64,000 nucleotides of DNA, from positions 496,001 through 560,000 of the forward strand of contig NZ_JAEIOJ010000004.1 in the NCBI RefSeq assembly GCF_016464305.1, given 5' to 3'. This document shows, in pieces, positions 25,105 through 34,254 of the stretch. This stretch comes from Umezawaea beigongshangensis. GTDB taxonomy: Bacteria; Actinomycetota; Actinomycetes; Mycobacteriales; Pseudonocardiaceae. Position numbers and translations under genes: made by a program. Every line of letters starts with the position of its first letter. Position 1 is the first letter of the stretch. A model generated the notes under the pieces. The model saw only the letters and a list, made by a program, of their open reading frames with translations. It did not search any database and had not been told where the DNA came from.

Positions 25105-26805
25105 GTGTTCACAAATCGGGGAACGGTCACCGGATCGGTCGTGGTCGTCGCCGCGTTCGCGTCGCTGATCGGCCCGCTGGCCGCCGCCGGCCCGGCGACC
25201 GCGCTGACGTCGCAACCCCTTCCCGACGTGGTGAGCAGCGAGGTGCGTCTCAAGCTGGAGCGCGACGGCCGTCTCGGTGTCACCGAGGTCGTCACCGTCC
25301 CCGAAGGAGGGACCGCCCGTCGGGTGGTGCCGCTGCGCTTCGCCGCCGGCGAGGACCTCGACCGGGTCTTCACCGTCACCGACGCGCGCGTCGAGGGCAG
25401 CGGCTCCGCGTCCGTCACCGGCGACGAGCTCGTCCTGGAGGCGGGCGGCGGGCGCACGACCGCCACCTACGTCGTCGACGGCACGATCAGCGAGGTCGGC
25501 GACGAGCTGGAGCTGCGCTGGCAGGTCGCGGGCGGCTGGAACACCGACCTGGACTCGGTGACGGTCTCGCTCGCCTCGCCGGAAGCGCCCAGATCGGTCA
25601 ACTGCCTCGCCGGTCCCGCCGGATCGTCCACCCCGTGCACCAGCGCCGACCTCGCCGACGGCCGCGGCGTGCGGGCCGAGGAGATCGGCCTCGGCACGGG
25701 CGAGCGGGTCGACCTCGCCGTCGGCCTGAGCGCCGGGGTCGTGCCGCCCAACGCCCTCGTCGTGGAGAGCTCCGGCCTCGCCGCCGCGTTCGCCCTGACC
25801 CCGGTCACCGCCGTCGGGCTCGGCGTGCTGCTGGTGCTGCTGCTCGGCGGCGTCGCGCTGCTGTGGCTGCTGCGCGGCAGGGACGCCGCGGCGATGGCGG
25901 CCGGGGTCGGCCCGGTGACGGTCCTCGTCGCGGGCGAGGACGGGCGCGTCGCGTTCGCCTCGCCGGACGGCGTCCTGCCGGGGCAGGTCGGCACGGTCGT
26001 CGACGAGCACGTCGACGTGGTGGACGTGACCGCGACGGTGATCGACCTCGCCGTGCGCAACTACCTGTGGATCGCCGAGGTCGGCTCGGCCGGGGGAGTG
26101 CTGGACTGGCGCATCGTCCGCCGCAACCCCGCCGACGCCGCGCTGTCGGGCTACGAGCGCGCCGTCTACCGGGCCGTGCTGCCCGACGGCGCCGACTCGG
26201 TGCTGCTGTCCGAGCTGCGCGCCCGCGACGTCGACCTGAGCGCGGTCCGCGACGAGCTGTACGGCGACGTCGTGGCCAAGCGCTGGTTCGCCCGCCGTCC
26301 CGACGCCGAGCGCACCCTGTGGTGGTGGGCCGGAGCGGGCACGGCCGCGGCGGGAGCGGTCCTCACCGCCGTGCTCGCCCTCACCGTCGGCCACGCGCTG
26401 TTCGGCCTGGTCGTGGTGGCGGCCGGGATCGCGCTCGCGGTGTTCGCCAGGGCGATGCCCGCGCGGACCCGGCGCGGCAGCGCCCTGCTGGAGCACGTGC
26501 GCGGCCTGCGCGGCTACCTGCGCGAGCTGGACCCGGCCGACGTCCCGGACGCCGATCGCGAGCTGGTGTTCTCCCGGTCGCTGCCCTACGCGGTCGTCCT
26601 CGGCGAGGCCGACCGGTGGCTCGGCACGTTCGCCCGGCTGCGCTCCGACGCGGACGGCACACCCGGTCTGTACTGGTTCGGCGAGACCGATCCGGCCGAC
26701 GACCTGGACCGGTTCGCGCAGCGCTTCCCGTCGTTCCTGGGGGCGCTGGACGGGGTGCTGGCCCAGGCGGGGCACCTCCGCTCACTGCGAGGTCCGACGC
26801 CGTAG
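25105..26805 (+). CDS. DUF2207-type membrane protein
   Basis: 566 residues from GTG 25105, with TATTGT at 25091-25096 (8 bases before it) consistent with a leaderless message. A signal peptide (VVVVAAFASLIGPLAAAGPATA) is followed by a beta-rich outer domain of about 200 residues that starts VSSEVRLKLERDGRLGVTEV, typical of DUF2207. A first membrane helix is near 230-255 (VTAVGLGVLLVLLLGGVALLWLL). A cytoplasmic region of about 150 residues follows, then two close helices (AGAVLTAVLALTVGHALFGLVVV) and a C-terminal cytoplasmic domain. The function of the family is unknown. It stands between divergent metallopeptidases and the M16 pair. Confidence 0.8.
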   Translation: MFTNRGTVTGSVVVVAAFASLIGPLAAAGPATALTSQPLPDVVSSEVRLKLERDGRLGVTEVVTVPEGGTARRVVPLRFAAGEDLDRVFTVTDARVEGSGSASVTGDELVLEAGGGRTTATYVVDGTISEVGDELELRWQVAGGWNTDLDSVTVSLASPEAPRSVNCLAGPAGSSTPCTSADLADGRGVRAEEIGLGTGERVDLAVGLSAGVVPPNALVVESSGLAAAFALTPVTAVGLGVLLVLLLGGVALLWLLRGRDAAAMAAGVGPVTVLVAGEDGRVAFASPDGVLPGQVGTVVDEHVDVVDVTATVIDLAVRNYLWIAEVGSAGGVLDWRIVRRNPADAALSGYERAVYRAVLPDGADSVLLSELRARDVDLSAVRDELYGDVVAKRWFARRPDAERTLWWWAGAGTAAAGAVLTAVLALTVGHALFGLVVVAAGIALAVFARAMPARTRRGSALLEHVRGLRGYLRELDPADVPDADRELVFSRSLPYAVVLGEADRWLGTFARLRSDADGTPGLYWFGETDPADDLDRFAQRFPSFLGALDGVLAQAGHLRSLRGPTP

Positions 26806-26815
26806 GCTTTCTTCC

Positions 26816-28105
26816 ATGGCCCCACCCGAGCTGCACAGGTCGACGCTGTCCAACGGTCTCCGCGTGGTGCTCGCCCCCGACCCGACTGCGCCGGTCGTCG
26901 GGGTGAGCGTGCACTACGACGTCGGATTCCGCTCCGAGCCGGAGGGGCGCACCGGCTTCGCCCACTTGTTCGAGCACCTGATGTTCCAGGGCAGCGAGAG
27001 CCTGGAGAAGCTGGCGCACTTCCGGCACGTGCAGTCCTCCGGCGGCACCTTCAACGGGTCGACCCACCCGGACTACACGGACTACTACGAGGTGCTGCCG
27101 TCCGCGGCCCTGGAACGCGCGCTGTTCCTGGAGGCCGACCGGATGCGCGCCCCGAAGATCACCGCCGAGAACCTCCGCAACCAGATCGACGTGGTGAAGG
27201 AGGAGATCAGGCTCAACGTGCTGAACCGCCCCTACGGCGGCTTCCCGTGGATCTTGCTCCCCCCAGTGCTCTTCGACACCTTCCCCAACGCGCACAACGG
27301 GTACGGCGACTTCACCGACCTGGAGAACGCCACCGTGGAGGACTGCGCGGCGTTCTTCGACACCTACTACGCGCCGGGCAACGCCGTGCTCACCGTCGCC
27401 GGTGACCTCGACGTGCGGACCACGCTCGCCCTCGTGGAGAAGCACTTCGGCGACGTGCCGGCGCGTCCCGTGGCGCAGCGGCCGTCGTTCGCCGAGCCGC
27501 CGCCCAGCGCCGCCCGCCGCGCGGAGCACACCGACGCGCACGCGCCGTTCCCCGCGCTGGCCGTCGGCTACCGCGTGCCCGACCCGGTCGGCGACCTGGA
27601 CGCCTACCTCGCGCACCTGGTCCTCGCCGGTGTGCTGACCGACGGCGACGGCTCCCGGTTGCAGCAGCGCCTGGTGCACCGCGACGCGATCGTCACCGAC
27701 GTGGGCGCGGGCTGCGGCCTGTTCGGCCCGCTCGAAGCGCGCGACCCCGACACGTTCAGCATCACCGCGATCCACGCGCCGGAGGTGGCGGCGGAGACCG
27801 TCCTCGCCGCGATCGACGAGGAGCTGGAGAAGCTCGCGTCGGAGCCGCCGACCACCGAGGAGCTGGCCAAGGTCACCGCGCGCTGGGTGTCCACGATGCA
27901 CCGCGAGCACGACCGGCTCACCAGCCGCACCCTGGGCCTCGGCTCGGCGGAACTGCTGTTCGGCCGAGCGGAGCTGATCTACGAACTTCCCGAGCGCATC
28001 GCCGCCGTCACCGCGGAGGAGGTGTCGGCCGCGGCGAAGACCCTGCGGCCCGACGCCCGCGCCGTCCTGATCGTCAACCCCGCCAGCAGTGGAGGCACCG
28101 AGTGA
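26816..28105 (+). CDS. M16-family (pitrilysin-like) zinc peptidase, catalytic member
   Basis: 429 residues, starting at ATG 26816. TAGGCT lies about 7 bases upstream, again suggesting a leaderless start. The inverted zinc motif HLFEH is at 50-54, and the third ligand Glu about 76 residues on in VVKEEIRLN (E129/E130). The second M16 half has the C-terminal substrate-binding fold without metal ligands. The stop overlaps the GTG of the next gene, which encodes the metal-free partner, so the product is probably a heterodimer like the mitochondrial processing peptidase type. No signal peptide; predicted cytoplasmic. Confidence 0.93.
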   Translation: MAPPELHRSTLSNGLRVVLAPDPTAPVVGVSVHYDVGFRSEPEGRTGFAHLFEHLMFQGSESLEKLAHFRHVQSSGGTFNGSTHPDYTDYYEVLPSAALERALFLEADRMRAPKITAENLRNQIDVVKEEIRLNVLNRPYGGFPWILLPPVLFDTFPNAHNGYGDFTDLENATVEDCAAFFDTYYAPGNAVLTVAGDLDVRTTLALVEKHFGDVPARPVAQRPSFAEPPPSAARRAEHTDAHAPFPALAVGYRVPDPVGDLDAYLAHLVLAGVLTDGDGSRLQQRLVHRDAIVTDVGAGCGLFGPLEARDPDTFSITAIHAPEVAAETVLAAIDEELEKLASEPPTTEELAKVTARWVSTMHREHDRLTSRTLGLGSAELLFGRAELIYELPERIAAVTAEEVSAAAKTLRPDARAVLIVNPASSGGTE

Positions 28106-29514
28106 GCGCCGCGGACCAGAAGCTCGACCCTGCGCCCGGCTCGCACCGCACGGCCGGGGAGATCGGCCGCACCGAGCACGGCCCCCGTCCCCTCCCCGAG
28201 CTGGGCGAGCAGCGCCCGCCCGCCGACCTGTCCAGCGTGGACACCGTGCTGCCCAACGGCCTGCGCGTGCTGGCCGTGCGGCGCTCCGCGGTGCCGCTGG
28301 TGGAGCTGCGGCTGCGCATCCCGTTCGCCGACCCGGCCGACTCCGCCGAGGGCTCGCAGCACTCGGCGCGCGCCGAGGTACTGGCCAGCACCGTCCTCAC
28401 CGGCACCGACCGGCGCAGCCGCGTCGAGATCGACACCGAGCTGGCGCTCGTCGGCGGCGAGCTGGACGCCGTGGTCGACCCGGAGCGGCTGAGCATCTCC
28501 GGCAACGCGCTGGCCAGCGGCCTGGACACGCTCCTCGACGTGCTGCGCGACGTGCTCACCGGCGCGGCCTACCCGGCCGACGAGGTGGAGCGCGAGCGCG
28601 ACCGGCTCGTCGAGCGGATCGCACTGGCCCGCTCGCAGCCCAGCGTCATCGCGCGCGAGGCCCTCCAGCGGCACCTCTACGGCGACCACCCCTTCGCCAA
28701 GGAGATGCCGGAGGCCGAGGAGATCGCGCGGGTGCGGCGCGACGAGGTCGCCGAGCTGCACGCGAGCGCCGTGCTGCCGCGCGGTTCCGTGCTGGTCGTC
28801 GTCGGCGACGTCGACCCGAACGACGCGGTGCGCGCCATCGGCGAGTCGCTGGCGGCCTGGTCGTCCGACGCGAGCGCCGTGGAACTGCGTCCGCTGCCCC
28901 TGGTCACCGGCGGTGACCTGCTGCTGGTGCACCGCCCCGGCGCGGTGCAGTCGCAGATCAGGCTGGCCGCGCAGGGGCTCGCCCGCACCGACCCGCGCTA
29001 CCCGGCGCTGCAGATCGCGAACCTCGTCTTCGGCGGGTTCTTCTCCTCGCGCCTGGTGGAGAACATCCGCGAGGACAAGGGCTACACCTACAGCGCGCGG
29101 TCGCACCCGGAGTTCACGCCGGGCACCGCGACGCTGCTGGTCGACGCGGACACCGCGAGCGAGGCGACCGCCGCCGCGCTGCTGGAGACCCGCTACGAGC
29201 TGGGCAAGCTCGGCCTGGTGCCGCCCACGGAGTCCGAGGTGGACACCGCGCGCCGCTACGCCGTGGGATCGCTGCTGACGGCCACGTCCTCGCAGGCGGG
29301 CCTGGCCTCGTTCCTGGTGAACCTCGCCGGGAACGGCCTGGACGTCGACTGGTTCACCGCCCACCCCGAGCGCCTGACCGCCGTGACGCGCGAGCAGGTG
29401 GCCGAGGTGGCGCTGGAGTTCTTCGCCCCGACCGCGTTCACCGGCGTCCTCGTCGGCGACGCGGAGCGGCTGGCCCCGCAGCTCCGAGCGCTGGGCGGTG
29501 TCGTCCTCCCGTGA
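28102..29514 (+). CDS. M16-family protein lacking the zinc motif (non-catalytic partner)
   Basis: 470 residues from GTG 28102, which overlaps the stop of the catalytic M16 gene. The M16 fold is clear from VDTVLPNGLRVLAVRRS, FGGFFSSRLVENIREDKGYTYS and the Arg/Tyr pair in the latter. Where HxxEH should stand, it reads SAEGSQHSARAEVLA, so zinc cannot be bound in the usual way. This alternation of active and inactive M16 subunits is well known in bacteria. Its C-terminal half probably closes over substrate. It also overlaps nudC by 4 bases. Confidence 0.9.
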   Translation: MSAADQKLDPAPGSHRTAGEIGRTEHGPRPLPELGEQRPPADLSSVDTVLPNGLRVLAVRRSAVPLVELRLRIPFADPADSAEGSQHSARAEVLASTVLTGTDRRSRVEIDTELALVGGELDAVVDPERLSISGNALASGLDTLLDVLRDVLTGAAYPADEVERERDRLVERIALARSQPSVIAREALQRHLYGDHPFAKEMPEAEEIARVRRDEVAELHASAVLPRGSVLVVVGDVDPNDAVRAIGESLAAWSSDASAVELRPLPLVTGGDLLLVHRPGAVQSQIRLAAQGLARTDPRYPALQIANLVFGGFFSSRLVENIREDKGYTYSARSHPEFTPGTATLLVDADTASEATAAALLETRYELGKLGLVPPTESEVDTARRYAVGSLLTATSSQAGLASFLVNLAGNGLDVDWFTAHPERLTAVTREQVAEVALEFFAPTAFTGVLVGDAERLAPQLRALGGVVLP

Positions 29515-30476
29515 GCGGCCCGTTCGAGCTGATCGGCGATCCCGCGCTGTCGCGCTTCACGGTCGACCGCCGCGAGCCGCTGCGCGGGGACGCCGAACGG
29601 CTGGCGGCCCTGTGGCCGAAGTCGCGGGTCGTCGCCGTGGACGTCCGGGGTCGCGCTCTCGTGGCGGAGCGGGGCACCCGGCTGGTGGACCGCCCGGCGA
29701 CCGACTTCGGCGACGAACCACCCGCCTCGGCGGTGCTGCTCGGTGAGCAGGACGGCGTGGCGTACTGGGGCGTGCCGCTGACCGAGGACGAGACCGACGC
29801 GTCCGCACCGGACGCGCGCGCCTGGCTGGCCCCCGACCTGACGGACGAGCCGCAGTGGCTCGACCTGCGGGCCGTGGGCGCGCTGCTCGACGACACGGGC
29901 GCGGGGCTGTTCACCTCGGCCGTGGCGCTGTTCCACTGGCACCGCAACGCCCGGTTCTGCGCGCGCTGCGGTTCGGCCGCGGAGCCGGGCAAGTCCGGCT
30001 GGGTGCGGGTGTGCACGCGGTGCGGGCACGAGGAGTACCCGCGCACGGACGCCGCCGTGATCTGCCTCGTGCACGACGGCGAGGGCGTGAACGGCGAGCG
30101 GGTGCTGCTCGCGCGGGGAACGGGCTGGCCGGAGGGGCGGTACTCGGTGCTCGCCGGGTTCGTGGAGGCCGGTGAGTCCCTCGAAGCCTGCGTCGCGCGG
30201 GAGATCGAGGAGGAGGTCTCGGTCCACGTGCACTCGATCCGCTACCTGGGCAGCCAGCCGTGGCCGTTCCCGCGCTCGCTGATGGTGGGCTTCGCGGCCG
30301 TGGCGGACCCGGACGAGCCGCTCGTGCCAGCGGACGGGGAGATCGCCGAGGCCAGGTGGGTGTCCCGCGCGGACGTCCGGCGGGCGATCGACGAGCCGGG
30401 CAGCGTTCCCGACCTGCTCCTGGCGGGCGGGTCGTCCATCGCGTTCCGGATGCTCCAGTCCTGGTCCAGGGCCTGA
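29511..30476 (+). CDS. nudC: NAD(H) pyrophosphatase / deNADding Nudix hydrolase NudC
   Basis: 321 residues. The zinc ribbon has FCARCGSAAEPGKSGWVRVC followed by TRCGHEEYPR (four Cys). The Nudix box begins GFVEAGESLEAC at about 216 and continues to REIEEEV. The NudC-specific SQPWPFPRSLMVGF follows. The enzyme cleaves NADH to NMNH and AMP and removes NAD caps from RNA. It is the last gene of a three-gene run with the M16 pair, each junction a GTGA overlap. It lies in the same order relative to adnAB and the K+ channel as Rv3199c. A strong hairpin follows the stop. Confidence 0.96.
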   Translation: MSGPFELIGDPALSRFTVDRREPLRGDAERLAALWPKSRVVAVDVRGRALVAERGTRLVDRPATDFGDEPPASAVLLGEQDGVAYWGVPLTEDETDASAPDARAWLAPDLTDEPQWLDLRAVGALLDDTGAGLFTSAVALFHWHRNARFCARCGSAAEPGKSGWVRVCTRCGHEEYPRTDAAVICLVHDGEGVNGERVLLARGTGWPEGRYSVLAGFVEAGESLEACVAREIEEEVSVHVHSIRYLGSQPWPFPRSLMVGFAAVADPDEPLVPADGEIAEARWVSRADVRRAIDEPGSVPDLLLAGGSSIAFRMLQSWSRA

Positions 30477-30481
30477 CGAGA

Positions 30482-30515
30482 CGGGTGCGGCACTCCTGAC
30501 GAGGTGCCGCACCCG
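30482..30515. terminator. Bidirectional terminator after nudC
   Basis: CGGGTGCGGCAC at 30482-30493 pairs perfectly with GTGCCGCACCCG at 30504-30515, with a 10-base loop. It lies exactly between the convergent nudC and threonine dehydratase-like genes. Confidence 0.85.
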
Positions 30516-30518
30516 CCC

Positions 30519-31460
30519 TCAGCCCAGCGTCGCCGCGGTGTTGCCGCCGGACAGGACCAGGACGACCACGCGCGCGTCGCCCAGCGGGAGCGCCCCGCTG
30601 CGCAGCGCGGCCAGGCCGACCGCGGCAGACGGCTCCACCAGCAGCTTCGTCGCGTCCACCAGCGGCCACCAGGCGTCGCGGATGCTCTGCTCGTCGATCT
30701 CGACGACCCGGTCCACCAGTTCCCGCACGTGAGCGAGGGTGTGCTCCCCCGCGAAGGGGGCCGCGAGGCCGTCGGCCAGCGACACCGGCCGCACGGGCAG
30801 CGGCTCGGGACGGCCGACACGCAACCCGTGCGACACGCCGTTCGCGGTGAGCGGCTCGACCCCGGCCACGCGGACGCCGGGCTTCACCGCCCTCGCGACC
30901 ACGGCGGTCCCGCTGATCAGCCCGCCGCCGCCGACCGGCACGACGAGCAGGTCGACGTCCGGGCAGTCCTGGAGCACCTCCAGGCCGACCGTGCCCTGCC
31001 CCGCGATGACCGCCGGGTCGTCGAACGGGTGCAGCAGCCGGTGACCGCGCTCCTCGCACAGGGCGCGGCACGTGCCCAGCAGGTCGTCGGTGAAGACGAC
31101 CTCGGCGCCGCGGCCGCGCACCGCCTCGACCTTCGACGCCACCGCGGCGGGCGGCATGCACACCACGGCCGGGATGCCGGCGAGACGTGCCGCGTGCGCG
31201 ACGGCCGCGCCGTGGTTGCCCGCGGAGAACGTGGCGACACCGGTGGGCAGCTCGCCGTCCTCCTGCCAGCCGAGCAGGGTGTTCAGCGCGCCCCGGAGCT
31301 TGAAGCTGCCGGTGTGCTGGAGGTTCTCCGCCTTGACCAGCACCCGCACGCCCAGCTCCGCGCCGAGGCGCTCGGACTCCAGCAGGGGCGTGCGCACCAC
31401 CAGGGAACGGATGCGCTCGGCGGCGCGCTCGACCTCCGCGAGCGGGACCGTCGGTGTCAC
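30519..31460 (-). CDS. PLP-dependent threonine/serine dehydratase-like enzyme
   Basis: 313 residues from GTG 31460. It is a fold-type II PLP enzyme: GSFKLRGALN with the Schiff-base Lys54, SAGNHGAAVA around 85 for phosphate/carboxylate binding, and the glycine loop PVGGGGLISG near 170. The length fits catabolic threonine dehydratases without an ACT domain (about 310-330). The C-terminal block LSGGNTAATLG is typical. It probably deaminates Thr or Ser to the oxoacid and ammonia. The start overlaps the stop of gluconokinase by 4 bases, so the two are translated together though no shared pathway is obvious. Confidence 0.9.
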   Translation of the reverse strand: MTPTVPLAEVERAAERIRSLVVRTPLLESERLGAELGVRVLVKAENLQHTGSFKLRGALNTLLGWQEDGELPTGVATFSAGNHGAAVAHAARLAGIPAVVCMPPAAVASKVEAVRGRGAEVVFTDDLLGTCRALCEERGHRLLHPFDDPAVIAGQGTVGLEVLQDCPDVDLLVVPVGGGGLISGTAVVARAVKPGVRVAGVEPLTANGVSHGLRVGRPEPLPVRPVSLADGLAAPFAGEHTLAHVRELVDRVVEIDEQSIRDAWWPLVDATKLLVEPSAAVGLAALRSGALPLGDARVVVLVLSGGNTAATLG

Positions 31461-31957
31461 GCCGGTGTCTCCAGCCGCCGGACCGCCTGGTCGACGAGGT
31501 CCGCGGCGGTTCCGGAGGCGTCGAGCACGAAGCCGGGCTCGTCGGGCTGGAGCACCTCCAGCGTGGCGTACTGGGAGTCGAGCAGGCTCACCGGCATGAA
31601 GTGGTCCTCGCGGGCCGCCACGCGCGCGGCGACGACCTCCTTGGGGGCGTAGGGGTGCACGAACAGCACCCGGTCGTCGCCCTCGCGGAGCAGGTCGCGG
31701 TAGCTGCGCTTGAGCGCGGAGCAGGTGACGACGCCGCCCCGCTCGCCGCGCTCGCGCAGCCAGTCGGCGATGGTCCGCAACCACGGCCAGCGGTCCTCGT
31801 CGGTCAGCGGGACACCGGCCGCCATCTTCTCGATGTTGGCGGTCGAGTGGAACTCGTCGGCCTCGGCGTACGGCACACCGAGCCGCTTCGCCAGTTCCTG
31901 CGCGATGGTGGTCTTGCCGGAACCCGACACGCCCATCACGACCACGAGCTGCTTCAC
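31457..31957 (-). CDS. gntK: Gluconokinase
   Basis: 166 residues, the usual size of the GntK/IdnK family. The P-loop GVSGSGKTT is at 9-17. FHSTANIEKMAAGVPLTDED and RWPWLRTIADWL are family signatures, followed by VTCSALKRSYRDLLR and a region with REDHFMP. It phosphorylates D-gluconate to 6-phosphogluconate, feeding the pentose phosphate or Entner-Doudoroff route. No transporter or GntR lies next to it here. It is the first gene of a leftward pair with the dehydratase. Confidence 0.96.
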   Translation of the reverse strand: MKQLVVVMGVSGSGKTTIAQELAKRLGVPYAEADEFHSTANIEKMAAGVPLTDEDRWPWLRTIADWLRERGERGGVVTCSALKRSYRDLLREGDDRVLFVHPYAPKEVVAARVAAREDHFMPVSLLDSQYATLEVLQPDEPGFVLDASGTAADLVDQAVRRLETPA

Positions 31958-32024
31958 CTGGGACCTCCTGCCCTCGACGTCCGATCCCGCGCAACTGTAC
32001 GAGCGCCCCCCGACCCCCGACCGC

Positions 32025-32121
32025 GAGTGGAGCGTTCAAGCACCCCGAGTGGAGCGTTCAGACACCCCGGGTGGAGCGTTCGAGCACCGCGAACGGACCG
32101 TTCACGCCGGGGAACGGTCCG
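32025..32121. repeat. 22-bp tandem repeat array (GAGTGGAGCGTTC family), locus 1
   Basis: Four units start at 32025, 32047, 32069 and 32091, exactly 22 bases apart. The 13-base cores are GAGTGGAGCGTTC twice, then GGGTGGAGCGTTC and GAACGGACCGTTC. The linkers are AAGCACCCC, AGACACCCC, GAGCACCGC and ACGCCGGGG. A further half unit, GAACGGTCCG, folds back on the last one. The array fills the gap between the GH30 gene (ending at 32141) and the gluconokinase start. The same family occurs at 59129-59260. Confidence 0.9.
32094..32121 (-). terminator. Hairpin terminator downstream of the GH30 gene, built from repeat units
   Basis: CGGACCGTTC at 32094-32103 pairs perfectly with GAACGGTCCG at 32112-32121, with an 8-base loop. 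It begins about 20 bases beyond the stop of the leftward GH30 gene. One arm is the fourth unit of the 22-bp repeat. Confidence 0.7.
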
Positions 32122-32140
32122 CCCGCGGTGCTCGGGGCCG

Positions 32141-34021
32141 TCAGCTCACGGTCCACTTCTGGTTGGCGCCGCCCGTGCAGCTCCAGATCTGGACCGGCGT
32201 GCCGTTGGCCGAGGTGTTGCCGGTGACGTCGAGGCACTTGCCCGCCCCCTGGTTGACGACGTCCCGCGCCGCCGTGACGGTCCACCGCTGGTTGCCGCCG
32301 CCGAAGCAGTCCCAGACCTGGACCCCGGCCCCGTTCGCGGTCGAACCGTCCTTCACGTCCAGGCACTTCCCGCCGGGGGTGCGGATCGTGCCGTCGGTGT
32401 TCACCGCCCAGCGCTGCGCCGCCGAGCCGTTGCAGTCGTGGACCTGCACGGCCGCGCCGTTGGCGGTCGAGCCGCCCGCGACGTCGAGGCACTTGCCGCC
32501 GAGACCGGTGATCGCGCCGCCGACCGGGGCGGGGTTCCCGGCCTGGACGCCCCGCCAGGTGAACGTGGCCGAGGTCTTCGCCGGGAGGTCGTAGGAGAAC
32601 GACGAGCTTCCCCAGTTCACCCGCACGTTCTGCGTGCCGCCGGTGGTGTTGTGCGCGATGAGGGCCTTGGAGCCGTCGGGGTTCTTCCAGGCCACGTTGC
32701 GCACGGCCGCGTTGTCGGTGGACGCGACGCGGTGGGCGTTCTTGCGCACGAACTTCGTCAGGTGGCCCATCGTGTAGTACTCGACGGTGTAGTCCACCTG
32801 GCCGTGCCTGGAGTCCCCGTTGTGAACGGTGATCAGGCCGGTGCACGTGCCGCAGCCGCCGTTGTGCGGGCCCCGGTTCTGGTCGACCGCGAGGCTCCAC
32901 TTCGTCACCGTCCGGCCCCAGTTGCGGGTGTAGTCGATGATGTTGTTCATGTCCTCGGCCTGCTGGTCGGAGATCCAGGTGCCGCCGGAGTGCTCGGTGT
33001 CGTAGGACTTCACGTTCGGGAACTCGTCGTGCGCGCGCGTCTGCGTCGCCACGTCACCGCCGTAGCCGTGCCACGCGATGCCGCCGAACAGCGGGTCGTT
33101 CACGATCGCCGGGTCCTGGAGCTGCGGCTTGGCCCACGTGTCGTAGGCGTCGAAGTTCCAGTCCATGACCAGGGTCTTCGTGGTGATCCCGGCCGAGCGG
33201 AACGCGGGCCACAGGGCGTTCTTCGTGAAGTAGATCAGCCCGTCGGTGTTCCAGTGCATCGACGGGTACCCGGGGCAGCAGCCGGGCTCGTTCTGCACCG
33301 ACACGTAGTCGATCGGCACGCCCCGCGACTGGTACGCCTGCACGTACTTCGCGAGGTACTGGCCGTACTGGCCGTAGTACTGCGCCTGGAGCCAGCCCTG
33401 GTCGAGCCGGCCGTTGTCCTTCATCCAGCCCGGCGCGCTCCACGGCGACGCCATGACCGTCAGCTCGGGGTTCAGCTCCTTGGCGCGCTTGGTCAGCGGC
33501 AGGACGTCCGCGAGGTCGTGGGCGATGGTGAAGTCGCCGACGTCGCAGCACGTGTCGTCGTAGGAGAAGTTGCCGCGCGCGAGGTCGGACGAGCCGATCA
33601 CGTTGCGGTTGAAGGACAGCCCGATCCCGTTCACCGGGTCGAACAGCTTGCGCACGGTGTCCTCGCGCGTCGCCGCGCTCAGCGCGCCGCTGCTGTTCAT
33701 CAGCCACGCCGCCGTGTCGGTGAACGACGCGCCGCCGCCCTCGAACTGCTGGTAGGTGGTGTTCTCGTCGACGGTGATCGTCTGGCCGCCCGTGCCGTTG
33801 CCGGCGGTGAAGGTGACGGGGGTCTGCTTCTGCAGGCCGCGGGTGACCACGCGGCCACCGGGGTCGGAGGTCGTGGTCAGGTGCACGTCGACCGACTCGC
33901 CCGCCGCGGTGGCGGACGGCGCGTCGGGGACCACCGCGAACGCGGCCACCAGTGCGGTGAGCGCGGCGGCGACGGGGATCAGGCGGTGCGGCCCCTGGCG
34001 GGGTGGCGAGGAGTGAGGCAT
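32141..34021 (-). CDS. Secreted GH30 glycosidase with C-terminal ricin-type (CBM13) lectin domain
   Basis: 626 residues from ATG 34021. The signal peptide covers about 1-40 (LIPVAAALTALVAAFAVV then ATAA). The GH30 catalytic domain begins YQQFEGGGASFTDTAAW near 90. The acid/base Glu is E245 in SVQNEPGCC, and the nucleophile is E343 in SYDTEHSGG. HWNTD and WHGY are further family blocks. A beta domain runs to about 490, then a ricin B domain (about 497-626) with three repeats ending QRWAV, QRWTV and QKWTV. It probably cleaves beta-linked polysaccharide outside the cell; substrate candidates are beta-1,6-glucan, glucosylceramide-like or xylan linkages. A divergent ROK regulator likely controls it. 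Confidence 0.93.
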   Translation of the reverse strand: MPHSSPPRQGPHRLIPVAAALTALVAAFAVVPDAPSATAAGESVDVHLTTTSDPGGRVVTRGLQKQTPVTFTAGNGTGGQTITVDENTTYQQFEGGGASFTDTAAWLMNSSGALSAATREDTVRKLFDPVNGIGLSFNRNVIGSSDLARGNFSYDDTCCDVGDFTIAHDLADVLPLTKRAKELNPELTVMASPWSAPGWMKDNGRLDQGWLQAQYYGQYGQYLAKYVQAYQSRGVPIDYVSVQNEPGCCPGYPSMHWNTDGLIYFTKNALWPAFRSAGITTKTLVMDWNFDAYDTWAKPQLQDPAIVNDPLFGGIAWHGYGGDVATQTRAHDEFPNVKSYDTEHSGGTWISDQQAEDMNNIIDYTRNWGRTVTKWSLAVDQNRGPHNGGCGTCTGLITVHNGDSRHGQVDYTVEYYTMGHLTKFVRKNAHRVASTDNAAVRNVAWKNPDGSKALIAHNTTGGTQNVRVNWGSSSFSYDLPAKTSATFTWRGVQAGNPAPVGGAITGLGGKCLDVAGGSTANGAAVQVHDCNGSAAQRWAVNTDGTIRTPGGKCLDVKDGSTANGAGVQVWDCFGGGNQRWTVTAARDVVNQGAGKCLDVTGNTSANGTPVQIWSCTGGANQKWTVS

Positions 34022-34194
34022 GGCAGGGAGTCCTCGTTCGCTGGAGGGCGGAGGCGCGCGCGGAGGACGGCACGCCCGCTGGGCCGTCGCCCCGCCCCGG
34101 CCGGGAGGGCGGCGGGGACGGCGCGGGGTCACAGTTCTCGCAGCTCTGCGACGACTGGCACACTCGGACGCGACACCTTCGCATCACGCCTTAC

Positions 34195-34212
34195 TTCAAG
34201 ACGTGATTCAAG
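34195..34212. promoter_or_regulatory. Direct TTCAAG repeats between GH30 and ROK genes
   Basis: TTCAAG occurs at 34195-34200 and again at 34207-34212, 12 bases apart (just over one helical turn), in an unusually AT-rich patch (CTTACTTCAAGACGTGATTC) of the divergent intergenic region. It could be the ROK operator or part of a promoter. This is inference from position only. Confidence 0.35.
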
Positions 34213-34254
34213 CGACGCGCAGGTGTGCCGTCAAGGGGTGGGAGGTCCGCAGCG

